This document shows positions 1-11,400 of a stretch of 64,000 bases of DNA, piece by piece; the first letter of the stretch is position 1; each line of letters starts with the position of its first letter. Under the pieces are notes generated by a model. The model was not told the DNA's origin, searched no databases, and saw only the letters and a list, made by a program, of their open reading frames with translations. Source of the DNA: Pilasporangium apinafurcum (Eukaryota > Oomycota > Peronosporomycetes > Pythiales > Pythiaceae); the NCBI GenBank assembly GCA_001600495.1, contig BCKE01000069.1, positions 152,119 to 216,118 of the forward strand, given 5' to 3'. The position numbers and the translations under genes are program-made.

Positions 1-1156
1 TTGGTAGGCTCGATGTGCTGCGCAAATCACAGAGAAAAAGTCTCTCAAATGACGTGAACGAAGAAACAGATGATGGTCACCAACAGCAGTTACAACAGGC
101 GGTAGTGCTGTTGGAGAAAACCAATTCGACACAAAGTTGCTGCTCCGTCGTAGTGAGTGAACCAATTTCGTCCACACTTACTGCAGCTGTTACTCCGACC
201 GCAGCATGTGCCGTTGGAGCGTTCATGCAGGAAATGGAAGAAGACGACGAAGAATTGATCCTGAATGAGATGGAAACTCATACGCTGGAACCGCAGGCAC
301 GAAACCCATACATTCAGCAGGCAGCGGAAACATCGCCAGAAGTTCATTATGAAGATCATGGACTGTCGTACTATTTCGATCCTGATCAATTTGGGAACCA
401 ACCACCACCGCCACCACCACCACCTCCTCCTCCTTTACCTGTGGGCTCTGATGGATCTTCTGAAGTTCAGGATGAACAAGGTGATTGGTATGAACCGATA
501 GAGCACAAGGAAGAGCATCGTCGAATAAATAACATCTACTTCATACCACCTCCACCCCCTCCTCCTCCTCCACCACCACCACCACCAAGTGAAGATCAGC
601 GACTGCATGTTGAAGAAGAAGGGGATGTGCCTGATCTCGATACGCAATGGAGACGACCGGCGAGTTTGTTGCAAGAAATTCGAATGGGAACGTCATTGCG
701 CTCAATCAAGGCAAGTTTCATCCGATGCCAAAAGACAAATTAATAATTTTAAATTCATTCAGATGCTCATGCTTACTTTTTTTTAACTACAGGGTGATGA
801 AGATGAGAGCAAGTTAGGAGAAACACCAATCTGTTCCGCTACTTCTGTGTTATCGCCGCATATGACGCTCCTGGAACAGATTAAACTCGTAAGTGTTTGT
901 GATATATCTGTTGTTTAATGTTCTAAGACCCATTACATGAACAATACTTGTGGTTATTTCGTCAATTATGTAGAAACAAACTAAACTACGACGAGTAGAA
1001 ACACCTCTACCACGTCGTAATAATCCTGGTCTCCCTATACTCACAGCTCCGTTCGCACACTCTATCGCCAAGCTCTTGGAGCGGCGAACTGTTATTGCAT
1101 ATGATTCAGACACCAGTGAGTCCAACAAATCCAATGATAGTGACAATGAATGGTAG
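1..1156 (+). CDS. SCAR/WAVE-family actin regulator, 3' end (5' partial)
   Basis: Activator of the Arp2/3 complex, acting at the cytoplasmic face of membranes to start branched actin. Three exons are readable: 3-710 (open to the left edge), 793-888 and 974-1156, each junction keeping frame. The visible part has two long proline runs (about codons 134-145 and 181-195), then a WH2 motif (SLLQEIRMGTSLRSIK), a second WH2-like motif (LLEQIKL, just before the second intron), a basic linker and an acidic end finishing DNEW, the Trp that binds Arp2/3. This polyproline-WH2-central-acidic order is the SCAR/WASP VCA tail; no GBD/CRIB is visible, but the N-terminus lies outside the window. The first intron starts GC rather than GT (711-792, GC...AG). 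ARPC3, a subunit of its target complex, is at 45.2 kb. WASP or WASH remain alternatives to SCAR. Confidence 0.85.
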
Positions 1157-2677
1157 GAAGGGAGATGACATTGAATTGCCTCTGAGATTACTACAGTACT
1201 CTGTATGTTGATCATACAATAAAAAAAAACAACTACTTGTCCATGCGTCCAATACTATTGACAGCACTTTAGACTGCACAAAGTGAGCGTCCTGTGTAGA
1301 GAGGAGTATGTTGAAAGCATGATCTCTACCAAGTGAACCACATGGTGTCTCGTTCTGGTGTAAATTCGCCATCTCTCCAATCGAATGTCGTGGTCCACCC
1401 TTTTATAATGCGATCCACAAAATGCGTCGAGTACAACGGTCATTTCTTTAAGATGAACTTTGCTGACCGTTGTCGCATGCAAGTAACGAGCGGTTCCTTT
1501 ACCAACTCCATCTTGTGTGGCAGACTAGACACAATGTTACAACGACTGATTAATTTAATACACCCATTAAGCAGTTCTGGTCCTGCTCTGTATAGAGCCA
1601 AATGTTAGCATCTTGCCGGCTTCTCTCTATACAATAGATGGGTACGCAGTGCATGTAGGTGGATGTGTTTTTAGTATGCAGCGTGATGCCATTGATCAAG
1701 ACTATCATAAACAACATAGCTCCAAGGAATGCGCAAAGCCGGTCAACCGAAATATTGCATGTATCTTCGTGCTCCATTTCTATGAGGAGGAGTCCGAATG
1801 AAAGTGTGCATGTGTATCGCAATCACGAGTCTTTAGATACGACAGTGTCCAGACCTTCCATCTGCTGTATGCAACTAGCATTACACCAGCATGAACAAAA
1901 AAGAATATAAAAAACCCAAAAGTACAGCCTTGAAGTTATAAAACAAAAAAAAACACACTTGAGATCGCCCTCTTGATGATGATAAAAGAAGAAAAAAGGA
2001 AAGAAAAACCCAAATTAGTATGGTTAAAAAATCTTGAAGGAAGATCTATACCAAAGAAAATACTTACTTGGTTTTTTTATGTTGAGAGTCAGCACCCTAT
2101 TGATCCGTATGTTTTAATTGTTCAACTAATTTATTTTATAGGGAAAATTATATTTTACAGTAAAATTTTGAGATTAATCTTGTACTTGTAGACTATCATA
2201 TTGTCACAATTATTGAAATACAGAGGTAATTATCGAAATTCCATGTGACGAAAGTTCCCTATGTGAATCCAACTGTGGGGGAAAGTGTGGACGCCATTGT
2301 CTGATCGTCGTAGTTTTGCCGCCACATACGATAGGAAGTGCAGTAAAGGTCTCTAAACGCTGAAAGATGGCTGGTTTTTGTCTATATAATTCCCTGGCGG
2401 TTCTTGATCACAGGATAGGGTTTCTCTTCCTCCCCCGCACGTTTCAGTGAGGGAAGTTTCTTCATACAAAAACCAAGATATTGAGAGTCAGACTGGGCAG
2501 TCAGTACAACTGGACAAAAAGAAACGATAGGGAGCACCGTTTCCTTCCGCCATTCTTCCAAATCGAGAGTGCCGCGCACATCCACGACGTCGCTCTTGAT
2601 TACCCGAAAGCGCTTTCCCTGCAAGTTAAAGCACTTTATTCCTAACGAAAACCAATTTAAAAAACAAAAAAACAACC
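1157..2677. other. Intergenic, no gene seen
   Basis: About 1.5 kb between the SCAR/WAVE stop and the GH16-like start. Open frames here are short, overlap one another on both strands and do not join across plausible splice sites. The stretch 1900-2230 is A/T rich. The last 60 bases before the ATG at 2678 are A-rich, as expected of a leader. Confidence 0.5.
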
Positions 2678-4175
2678 ATGGCGGTAGAATACAACCAGGA
2701 GGTGACCGCACGCGCGAGCGATAACCACGTATTGCCGCATGCGTATGATGAAAAGGAGGACATGGATTCGCTCAAGGCCAAGTTGCGTGAGAAGAAGAAA
2801 CCCATCTACATTGGATTGGCGTTTTTGTGTGTTGTGATCATTGGTTGCAGTATTGGTTTCTCTGCGGGTGGCAGTGAATCAGCGTCCAACCAGTCTGCTC
2901 TGGTGTGTTGAGAACATATTATCACCCAAGTGTAAAGATTGTTTTGTTCTGACATTTGATATTGCGCTGTTATAGGATTCGAGTTCGTCTGGTTCGGGTT
3001 CCGTTTCGAGTGCGCCATCACCTTCTTCGGATGATACGGAGGTTGGCACAGTCGTGACCAATAACGAAGACTATACAGCTTCGTCGAGCGGACGAAGTTC
3101 GGCAAGTGCGTCTTCCTCTGGATCAACGGGTTCAGTGGCGGGTGAAGCGGATCTTGGTTCAAGCTCGGGTTTCTCGCTAACAAGTAGTAACGACACTTCT
3201 GCTTCTGCTTCTACACCGATGGACTATTCAGCTGACGTTACTCTTTCCTCCTCTCCTGCTCCTGCAGACACGACATCTGCTCCGGCCAGTACTGCGGCTT
3301 CCTCGGCAGCCTCCGACAATGGTGAAGTGCTCGGATACAGCATCGTGGACTTTGATTTCACAGATTCTTCGCTGTGGGAGTACGCCAGTGGCGCGTCCGT
3401 GCCGTCGTCCATGTTCAGCAATGGCCAGATCACGTTGAACGAAGATAACAGCGCTGAACCGATCCGTACGATTCAGGGATGGAGTGGTGAGAAGATCGTG
3501 TACGTCGAATGGACTCGCTCGTCAACCAGTGACACTAACATCTGGATGCTCAACACGAAACTGGAGGACCAGTTTGCCACAGGCAATGGCTGGCCATACT
3601 GGGGTGAAATCGATCTCTTTGAGATGTTCACGGAAGATGCCAAGACTTACCCGTCGTATGATTTCTCGGGCTTTGGTTCTTTCTCAGATGTATCGAGCTA
3701 CGGTCAGCTGACGATGCATATGGGCCCTGCCACTGAAAATGGCAGTCCATGCTACTGTCCTGCCAGTGCTTCCAAGAGCTCCTGGTACCAGAGCACTCAA
3801 CCTATGACTTCGGGTTGCACGGCACAGTTCTCTAATGACGCCTCAAACTCGATTGCGGCAGTTTGGGGCTCAGACAGCAACGGTCAATTCATTCAGTTGA
3901 TGCAAAACCCAACCATCACGAAAGGTGGCAAGCTCAACGGCGTCGACACGTACGACATCGCGGCCGGTGGCATCACAACCACCAAGATCTACAACAACGC
4001 CAACTTGTTCTGGGGCGTGGACGCTTCGGATGCCTGCGCTACGGCAGGTGGCCACAATGCCAACACCGGGTTCCCATTCTTTGAGTCTTTCCGCATCATT
4101 CTGGAAGAACAGAAGACAGGCGACTCCAGTGCCACATTTTCCGTGACCAATATTCAAGTCTTCACCCCGAACTAA
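2678..4175 (+). CDS. Type II membrane GH16-like glucanase/transglycosylase
   Basis: Predicted wall beta-glucan hydrolase or transglycosylase (glycoside hydrolase family 16 clan). Two exons, 2678-2902 and 2976-4175, joined in frame, give 474 residues. The start at 2678 is the first ATG and follows an A-rich leader. Residues 1-42 are charged and probably cytosolic, about 43-61 form one membrane segment, and about 65-190 are a Ser/Thr/Ala-rich stalk likely to be O-glycosylated. The catalytic domain follows; GEIDLFE at about 285-291 gives the ExDxxE signature, with Glu286 and Glu291 as nucleophile and acid/base by family rule. No secretion signal is needed with this topology. Similar membrane-anchored SKN1/KRE6-like proteins act in beta-1,6-glucan assembly, so a biosynthetic rather than degradative role is possible. 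Family call firm, substrate not. Confidence 0.85.
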
Positions 4176-4391
4176 GAAGCATAGAAAACAAGAGCGCGAT
4201 CGCATGATCGTCTCTTTTTTTATTTCCTGTTTGTTTTCTCTTTTTGGCCCGAGGTTGCGATCGTTGTAGGACGAGATAGGGATACAGATTGCATGTATCC
4301 AAGTCACCCTTGTGAATATGAATGACTTGTTTTGATTTTGATATATTTGCTCAAGTCTTGACTCTTCTGATATTAAACCTTTACTGGCAAT

Positions 4392-4570
4392 TACCAGGAT
4401 ATGGCCTACCCGTGTGGACACGTTTGAGAGATTGTTAGATCCCACGGATACTCTTCCTACACTCCATTCTCCTTGTTGTAGCTCTAATGATCTTGGAAAT
4501 CCACGTAGGAGATACATGGCGAGTGTAAGGATATTCTTCGACTGCAAGCAGCATTCTTGTAGTTAACTGC
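4392..4570. repeat. Left terminal inverted repeat of copy A
   Basis: Imperfect inverted match to the right end of the same element (about 5060-5238). Shared blocks include CGTGTGGAC, ACTCTTCCTACACTC, TTGGAA(A/G)TC(C/T)ACGTAG and GACACATGGC-like stretches. The repeat boundary on the inner side is approximate. Confidence 0.6.
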
Positions 4571-5238
4571 TGTACAAGTGCAGGGATGTATTGACAAAAC
4601 AAATGCTCATTTAGCAGACATTTACGAGCACATGCACAGGACAAAAGATATCGACGACAGCGAGAATGACAGCAAACTAGAATCTAGCAAAGGGAGACTA
4701 TCCGAGCCGAGTAGTGACTAATTGCAATCAGACTGCATACTAACAGCAACATTCATACACAAATACGATGTCTCGTGATGATTTCTGGTTGACAGAGAAT
4801 TGGAAATTGTCATGTGTGTATGCGTTTTAGAGTTGTCAGATCTTCTAGACTTGAGTGAAATATGGTAAATAACCAAGTAAAAATGACTCTTGGATGATGT
4901 CGTGCATTGTAAGTAAACTCGACTATAGCCCACCACTCGCTTCGCAAGAACAAGTTGTGCATTGAGCATGCACATCAACTTGATGAGCCAGGACTCCCAT
5001 CAGGTTTTCCGCTGCAATAACAGGGAGTACAGAATGACGTGGGAACGAGATGTGAATGCGTCAAAGAACACCCTTAGACTTGCCATGTGTCTTCTACGTA
5101 GACTTCCAAGACCACAAGACCTGCAATGGGGAGAAAAGAATGTCGGAAGAGAGTAGAGTGTAGGAAGAGTGTCCGTGGACAGTGGAGAAGTCAATCGACT
5201 TTTCAGACGCGTTCACACGGTTAGACTGTATGTTGATA
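4392..5238. mobile_element. Non-autonomous DNA element, copy A (847 bp)
   Basis: Ends are inverted repeats: left CCAGGATATGG...CGTGTGGAC, right (reverse complement) TCAACATACAG...CCGTGTGAAC, each bordered by TA. The terminal 150-200 bases at either end are related inverted copies of each other (shared segments such as ACTCTTCCTACACTC). The same 847-bp unit lies in opposite orientation at 23075-23921 and a truncated relative at 43618-44113. It holds no open frame that looks like a transposase, so it is probably mobilised in trans; TA borders suit a Tc1/mariner-type enzyme, which is inference. Confidence 0.8.
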
Positions 5239-5460
5239 ACTATCGGTAGTTGAGCTACAACAGCATAAATAAAAAATATATTAATCCTAACGCATCTTTT
5301 ACACCGATCTCTAGATCCAATGTGGCACACCCACAATCTATCGGTCGGTAAATACATATCGAATACATAGCAGCAGTACGTGGCCTCATTTTGGATGAGG
5401 ATTACACTTTTTTGCCAGAGTTTTCATTGGTTTGTTCTTAGCATGCCAATTTTGATTGAT

Positions 5461-6162
5461 TCACCATTGGCGATATCGTTGCTGTTGTTGCTGTTGTTGC
5501 TGCACGTTGCGGCGTTGTCGTCGAGGTTCTTTAGGGGAATTGTCGGTGAGCATCGTCACTTCTGTGTCTTTTGGTACGATTATATGCACTACATCTTCGT
5601 CGTTTTCATCTCGACGTCCAAAGGGCCAACTCAGGCGTGATTTTTCTTCTCCAATAGATGATGAGGAAGAGGAGGAAGAGCGTGAGTGGAAAAGTCGTGG
5701 CATGGCTTTTGGTTTGTAATTCTGTCTCAGTAGTGGTGATCGTTGGTTGGGATGTGTTGCTGAGATTGCAATTTCACGAATGACCCACTTGGCGCATCTT
5801 CGAACGCTTTCGCATGCGACGAATATGCAAATGTTTTCGTCAGCACCAAGTATCGCAATCATTTCTCTGTGATAAACATTGTAAATCCGTAAAAATTCCT
5901 CTCGGATGCTGTTATTATGCATTAAATTCCGTTAAATGTCAAATTTTTGCTAATTTTTAACGTAGGTGTAATCACAAATAGTTGATGATGTAAAAGAAGT
6001 TTTGTTGTCTCATGGGAGCGTTGGGTGCGAATAACGTAATCGACACCAAATTCCTGTGCTGGCGAATGCCAGGTGGAAGAAAATAGTAGAAGAAAGGGTT
6101 GCACTCACAACTAGAATGTTGGGGCATTGCCAAACACGTCCACCTCTACAAGATTGTTGCTG
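5461..6162 (-). CDS. Unrecognised multi-exon gene, 3' part (tentative model)
   Basis: Three exons read well and join in frame: 6109-6162, 5962-6053 and 5461-5908 (read on the minus strand). Borders are gtgagt...cacag and a weaker gttaaa...aacag. The C-terminal 148 residues contain a conserved-looking stretch (IREEFLRIYNVYHREM, ADENICIFVACESV), then a Ser run, an acidic patch and a run of about eight Gln near the end. Upstream exons probably extend to about 6480 but two reading frames compete there and no start is secure, so the 5' end may be eroded. I do not recognise a family. The polyQ run corresponds to a GTT-GCT-GTT repeat at about 5475-5502. Confidence 0.4.
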
Positions 6163-6499
6163 CTGTCAAACTTGGTGCGCAGCAAAATACTTCTTTTCTT
6201 CTCCAGAATTACATTAGCACCATCAGAGTCTGAGTGTAGTTCTGCGGACAAGAAACTACCAAACCTATCTCGCTCGTTTGTTTATCTTCTTCCGACGAAG
6301 ATGATTATGGTGAAAATGGCAAGTAGCCAGCCATGTCTGCTCTTTATTGTTGCCGATATTGATGGTTTCAAACCGCTCGTTCATTGGATTTTTCGGCATG
6401 GATCTGCTGGCGTTTGATTGATTACCATCACATACATTGCCATCATCTACCGCCTCTATACCGCAACATACTTCCATAATCAAGGCGTTCTTTCACCCC

Positions 6500-7231
6500 T
6501 TCCCATTCTCTTCTTTGTCAATATGAATGTTTTTTGTTTCTGATCAGCCTCTATCAGTGATACACTTAGACACAACTTTTGAAGCGAACCAAGCCACATC
6601 GATAAAGACAAAAACCTGTTTCCAATTCTCTGTAACGAACTCTTTTCTCCTTTATCCTTCTTTTTAATAACGGATCCAAGCCGATGACAGTGGATGCCCG
6701 AAGCGATCGAGTGCGTGGAAAATCAAAGCGCTTGTCTAGAAAGCGTGGCGCGGTAGTATCGATGCGATAGGAAGGCAAATATCACACATACAAATGTGAG
6801 GAACACTATACAACAAAAACTTGTTCTTAGTGTGGGAGAATTAACCGCGCGATAAACCATCAAAAAATTTTTGACTTTCCTTACTGCAAACTCGTCCTTG
6901 ATAAAGATGTCAACGCTGTTAGAACACATCTTTTCTCAAGCATGAACACCTACTCGTTTGATCGCATCGAGTCCAGGTGTCGGAAATCGCTACTCCGTGG
7001 TTGTTTAGTCTTAATCAGCTTTTGTTAGTCAGTTTGGATCCAAAGAAAAAAGAGGAGGTTCTTCCTGAGGTACTTTGGTATCTCGCATGATCTCTTGAGG
7101 TGCTACATTGACTTCATAATTAAGAAAAAAGCGTGAGCCTGACCATTTCTGCTTTGTCTTCTTCCAAAAAGAATATTTAACTGCTGATAAAGACCAACAA
7201 TCCAAAACGCGCTTTCATTTCAAGGAGCAGT
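6500..7231. other. Intergenic, nothing recognised
   Basis: About 700 bases between the tentative minus-strand gene and the stop of the SCP2-domain gene. Small opposing open frames only, with no splice continuity or family motif. Confidence 0.5.
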
Positions 7232-8166
7232 CTATGCGGTGAGCTTCTCCTTTGGCAATGACTGTCGATTGTGGTGGCGGTCTTTCGAGGTTAGCCCAGC
7301 CCACACTTTTGCCAGCCAGTCGTCGATCTGAGGGATCCCAAAGATTGGTCGTTGCGTGGTATTATTGCCATTATTCGTTGGCTCTTTGGACACGGAATTA
7401 TCTGTAACCACTTCCCACTCACCACCCTGACCCACTGCAGTAGTCGTGGTCGCTTCTGTCACCAGCAGCCAATTCGCGTCGATCTCTTCCTTCGTACTAG
7501 ACACACAGCAACCCTGTGAACACTCTGTTGATTTATTCTCCACACCGTTAGCGAGCAAATATCCATAGTATTCGTCCCATTTCTCGGACGAGAAATCGAA
7601 ACAGTCTGCAAACGCCTTTAGTTTCTTATACGCACTCCATGTGACCGAGACTCGTCCAGACATGACCATACCGGCGATCTCTGTGGCGGTTGCTTCACCC
7701 GAGTACATGTAGAGGAAATCAGCCAGGCTAACATACACCACCACGACATCTGAAAGAAAAGGATCCTGTGGATGTAGCGTTGTGTTGTCAATTTCAATGC
7801 CTACACATAAAAGAACGATGAGCACGCATTCATTTGTGTATGACGCCTCATATAATATTCGGTTGTATTAGTACCTCTTCGCATATCGATCGTACGGATA
7901 CACACAAACGAATCCTTAGGTGCATTCACTTCACGAAACATAAACGTCACCTGATTAGCAAATTGATGGGAGAGAGATAGAACGACGCCACAACAAATCA
8001 TGTGTTTTTCGTTAGTCTTCCGCCTGATAACATTCTGGTGATAACAGGATTGAGAAAGCGATTGACTTACCACACCATGGAAATCGGCCGTTGGGAGCTT
8101 CGCAAACTGCAAAAAGTCCATTAGTTCGTTCAATTTCGCTAACAATCCATCGCAAACCTCCGCCAT
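7232..8166 (-). CDS. SCP2 sterol-transfer-domain protein
   Basis: Three exons on the minus strand, 8071-8166, 7875-7950 and 7232-7800, joined through gtaagt and gtacta introns of 120 and 74 bases, give 246 residues. After a short helical start, residues about 30-130 read like an SCP2 fold: a GVVTFMF strand, a D-P-F-L-S-D-V strand pair, the loop LADFLYMYSGEA, and the helix/strand TEIAGMVMSGRVSVTWSAY, which matches the family pattern of a Gly-rich 'sGk...A...Gk..i.G' core. SCP2 domains bind sterols and fatty acyl lipids in a hydrophobic tunnel. The second half (Thr/Asn rich, ending PKEKLTA) has no recognised domain; no PTS1 tripeptide (SKL-like) is present, so peroxisomal targeting by that route is unlikely. 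Divergent with the WAPL-like gene, 330 bases apart. Confidence 0.7.
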
Positions 8167-8496
8167 GCTGTCGTGTTGGTCTGCTTTCTCCGTTCTCCAA
8201 GTGCAAGTGTAAGTGCAAGGCGCACGTTCTTTCCTGCTGACCTGCTTCCTCTCTACCACTGCACCACGCCAATAGAAGACAAAATTTCGTTCGAGGTGAT
8301 GTCCAAGCTATCTTTAACCCGTATTTCCTTTCATTTTAACCTGTTATTAGCATTTCCTGAAGGTATTTTGCCTATCAAGTTTATGGTTATTTTGAGGTTA
8401 CATGACATCATTGAAGTAATTTTTTTACTAGAAACAGTAATTATAACCCTCTTTGTTTCTCTTTTTTGGCTGATATAATCGTGTAGGTTATGCAAA
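8167..8496. promoter_or_regulatory. Divergent promoter region, SCP2 gene / WAPL-like gene
   Basis: 330 bases between two divergent starts. The half next to the WAPL-like gene is T-rich. I see no clear TATA or CCAAT box. Shared regulation is inferred only from layout. Confidence 0.4.
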
Positions 8497-11400
8497 ATGG
8501 CACCACCAGCAACAGTTGGCGCAGATGACGATATCGTCATGCAGCCGTCTTCTCCTATTGCTGTAGCAGATCCTGCGCGTAACAACAGAAGTAGTACTAA
8601 AGCACGTGCAGGTCAATTGGACATGCTGTCCTCAACATCCCACCTCCCAGAAGATTTATCTACTAAAGGAAACTACGGTAATGCAACAACCACCGACAGT
8701 GATTTTGAGGCGTTGAAGAGGAAATTTGCCATGTATGGGCGACAGAACGCCCATGTGAGCCACATACAGTCGGATCAGACATCAAGTAGAGTACAGGAGA
8801 TGGATATAGGTGATGGTGAAGGCACTCAGGGATCTACAGCACATTATTTAAGTCCATTGTGCAAGAAGAAAGGTCGGACAAGTAGTCAAGGCCACGCAGA
8901 TGATGAAGTAGTAAGCTCTACGATTCCTGTACTCAAGAACACCATGTTATTACAAGAAAATGGGGAGCTGGCGGCACAATTGGATGAGATTCAGTATCAT
9001 CTCGACGGAATTTTACTTGCAAACAACACAAAAACCAACGATGATTCGGAAAACGTGGGAGGAAGTATTACACACGAAAGGAGATTTACCGACGCCATGA
9101 GCGTCGTGGCGCTCATTAAGTTGCTGCAGCTCGAACAGGTGCAGACAATGATGAAAGTATCGGGTCAAAGCTGGAATTTACACCAAAGGATTCGGAATGT
9201 CATTCTGCTTTTACGTGTAACCAAGCCAAGAACAAGCGCGAGTTTCTCTGCAGATGAAGAAGCGTTTCGACTGGTAGTGGCGGTAATGCTGTATTTCTTA
9301 ACACTGAGCCCGGATTCGGATGAATACACAACCGCAGAGATGCTGGATGTGGTAGTGGGTGCGTTGAAGCATGAAGTCTCTAAAGAAGATATGCATAGAA
9401 ATGACGAAAACTCTAAGGACAAAGCGCGGCATCAACAACAATCAAATATAGCACCGTCGAAGAAGACGTGCTTGAAGCGGAAACAGCCGAAGGTTTTCCA
9501 GGAAATCAATTCCAATATTAAGGCTAACAACGGTCACGACGATGAGTTGGTGTATCATAAACCCAGTGACAGAAGCGGACATCGAGACATGGTTTCGTCT
9601 AAAGACGCGCAAATTCGGAGCGCATTAAGTGAGCTACTAATTGATCACGAAGTTTTTTGTATTGACGGCAAGTTGCACATGTCAATGATGGATGTATTGT
9701 GCATGATCTTGCACAATATTATCCAAGTTGGCGGACCAGAAGAAAATCAATCCACGGTATCCTGTTGCAGTCCAAACAGCGCTCAACGCTACCACAGAAG
9801 AACTCGTCACACAATCACCGGAGCTACGTTTTCCACGATTCTTGCCCGCAAGCAGCAATTGATTGACAATCATGGTCTGGATGTGCTATTCCAAGCACTA
9901 AGTAGGAGGCTCTCCATGTTACAGGCGACTTTCTTCTCGATTCCTGGAACACCTGCGACATTTGAAGCGTCATGTTCATTCCAGCGAATACGAACAATGC
10001 TGCGCGTCTTGGATCAGGGATCGTTCCTCGCAACAAAAGTGCAGCGATATATGTCGAAGCAAAGGCAAGTATTTGAGATACTCCTGCAGCTGATTGATGA
10101 ATTGAGTGAATTGTGCTGGGGAAGGCTTTCGCAGGATCGATGGAGATCAGATCCAACTTTCCTCCATCTGGTGGCAGAGGTGTTATTGGCAGCAATGCGA
10201 GTACTAATCAATTTGACGCACCATAACGAGGAGGCTTCGCGTCATATCTGGCTTCTTGGAGGTACAAACGTGTTGTTTAGCGCATTTTACAAGCTATGGC
10301 GGATAACAAAAAGTTCTTCAAGTAGAGAGAACGCTTCGTCCGGTTCTTTTACGGCAATAATGGAAGACAAAATTGCGTTTGATGGATACCTATTGCTTCT
10401 CAGCGCACTGACGAATTGTATTGAGGTCAGTGATGAAAACAGTGAAGCTCTGTCAACTTGTTCGATCACTGACGAAGATGAACCATCCAATGGTTTGGTA
10501 ACATCTGGCCGTACAACAAGCGTTTGTGAGTTAGTGACGATATTCTTTTTATCCAAAACCCAGTCCTTCATCCATCTGATAGATACGAGTGAAGATCAGC
10601 ATGTGGCAATGGAAGATGACAGTGACCACTGGATTCCGGAAGATGTGATTCTTGCAGGATGTAGCTCACTATTGCTCGGGTGTCTAATGAGATTATCGTC
10701 CAGAAACAGTTCGCTCGTCTTGGAGGCATTGCCAGATAACTCACCCAGACTTTTGTTGCGTGCCTTGAGTGCGTTTGTGGCGTTGCACTCGCAAATTGGG
10801 GCTTTAACACCAGAAGTTGGCCAATCTGTTCTTCAGGTTGAGCAATTTCTCAAGTCATTTCTTGATAAAGACAATCGACCAAATACCACATCGTTTATGA
10901 AGGCAGATAACGTGATGGCCCATGATATAACTCCAGATAGAAACCCCTCTCTATCAAGAATCAAGATGAAGAATGAGCGACTGAGTGGTGAGGATACAGA
11001 AGGAGAAATACTTAGAACTCCAGCAAAAGAATCAAAGAGTGCTGGCATGACAGGTAACAGCACGAGCCGAAGTGGTCCTGATATTCGTTCTCCCTTGACC
11101 ATGAAGGCTAAATTGCAACGCATCACACATATTGACTCCGATTCTGATGAGGATCAATATTCTACGGAGAAGATTGTCACCCCAAAGCGTTCAGTTGCTA
11201 AGAAACCCCAAACCAGACGAGAAGCGAGTCCAAGAAGGACGCCTAATAGATCGACAACCCCGAGCCCTTCGCCTGCTAGGAAGAAAAACGAGAGTCAAAA
11301 GAAGTCTCCACTGAATCCTCCTACTCTTAAACGAGCGCGCTTGGTGATCGCAGACTTGGAAGCAGAATCAGCATTGATTGGACGGCTTGGAAATACAAAT

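Noticed and set aside
4435-5194. Open frames within element copies A and B
   Set aside because: They are identical in the two copies because the DNA is, not because of coding constraint; no transposase signature, and copy C breaks them.
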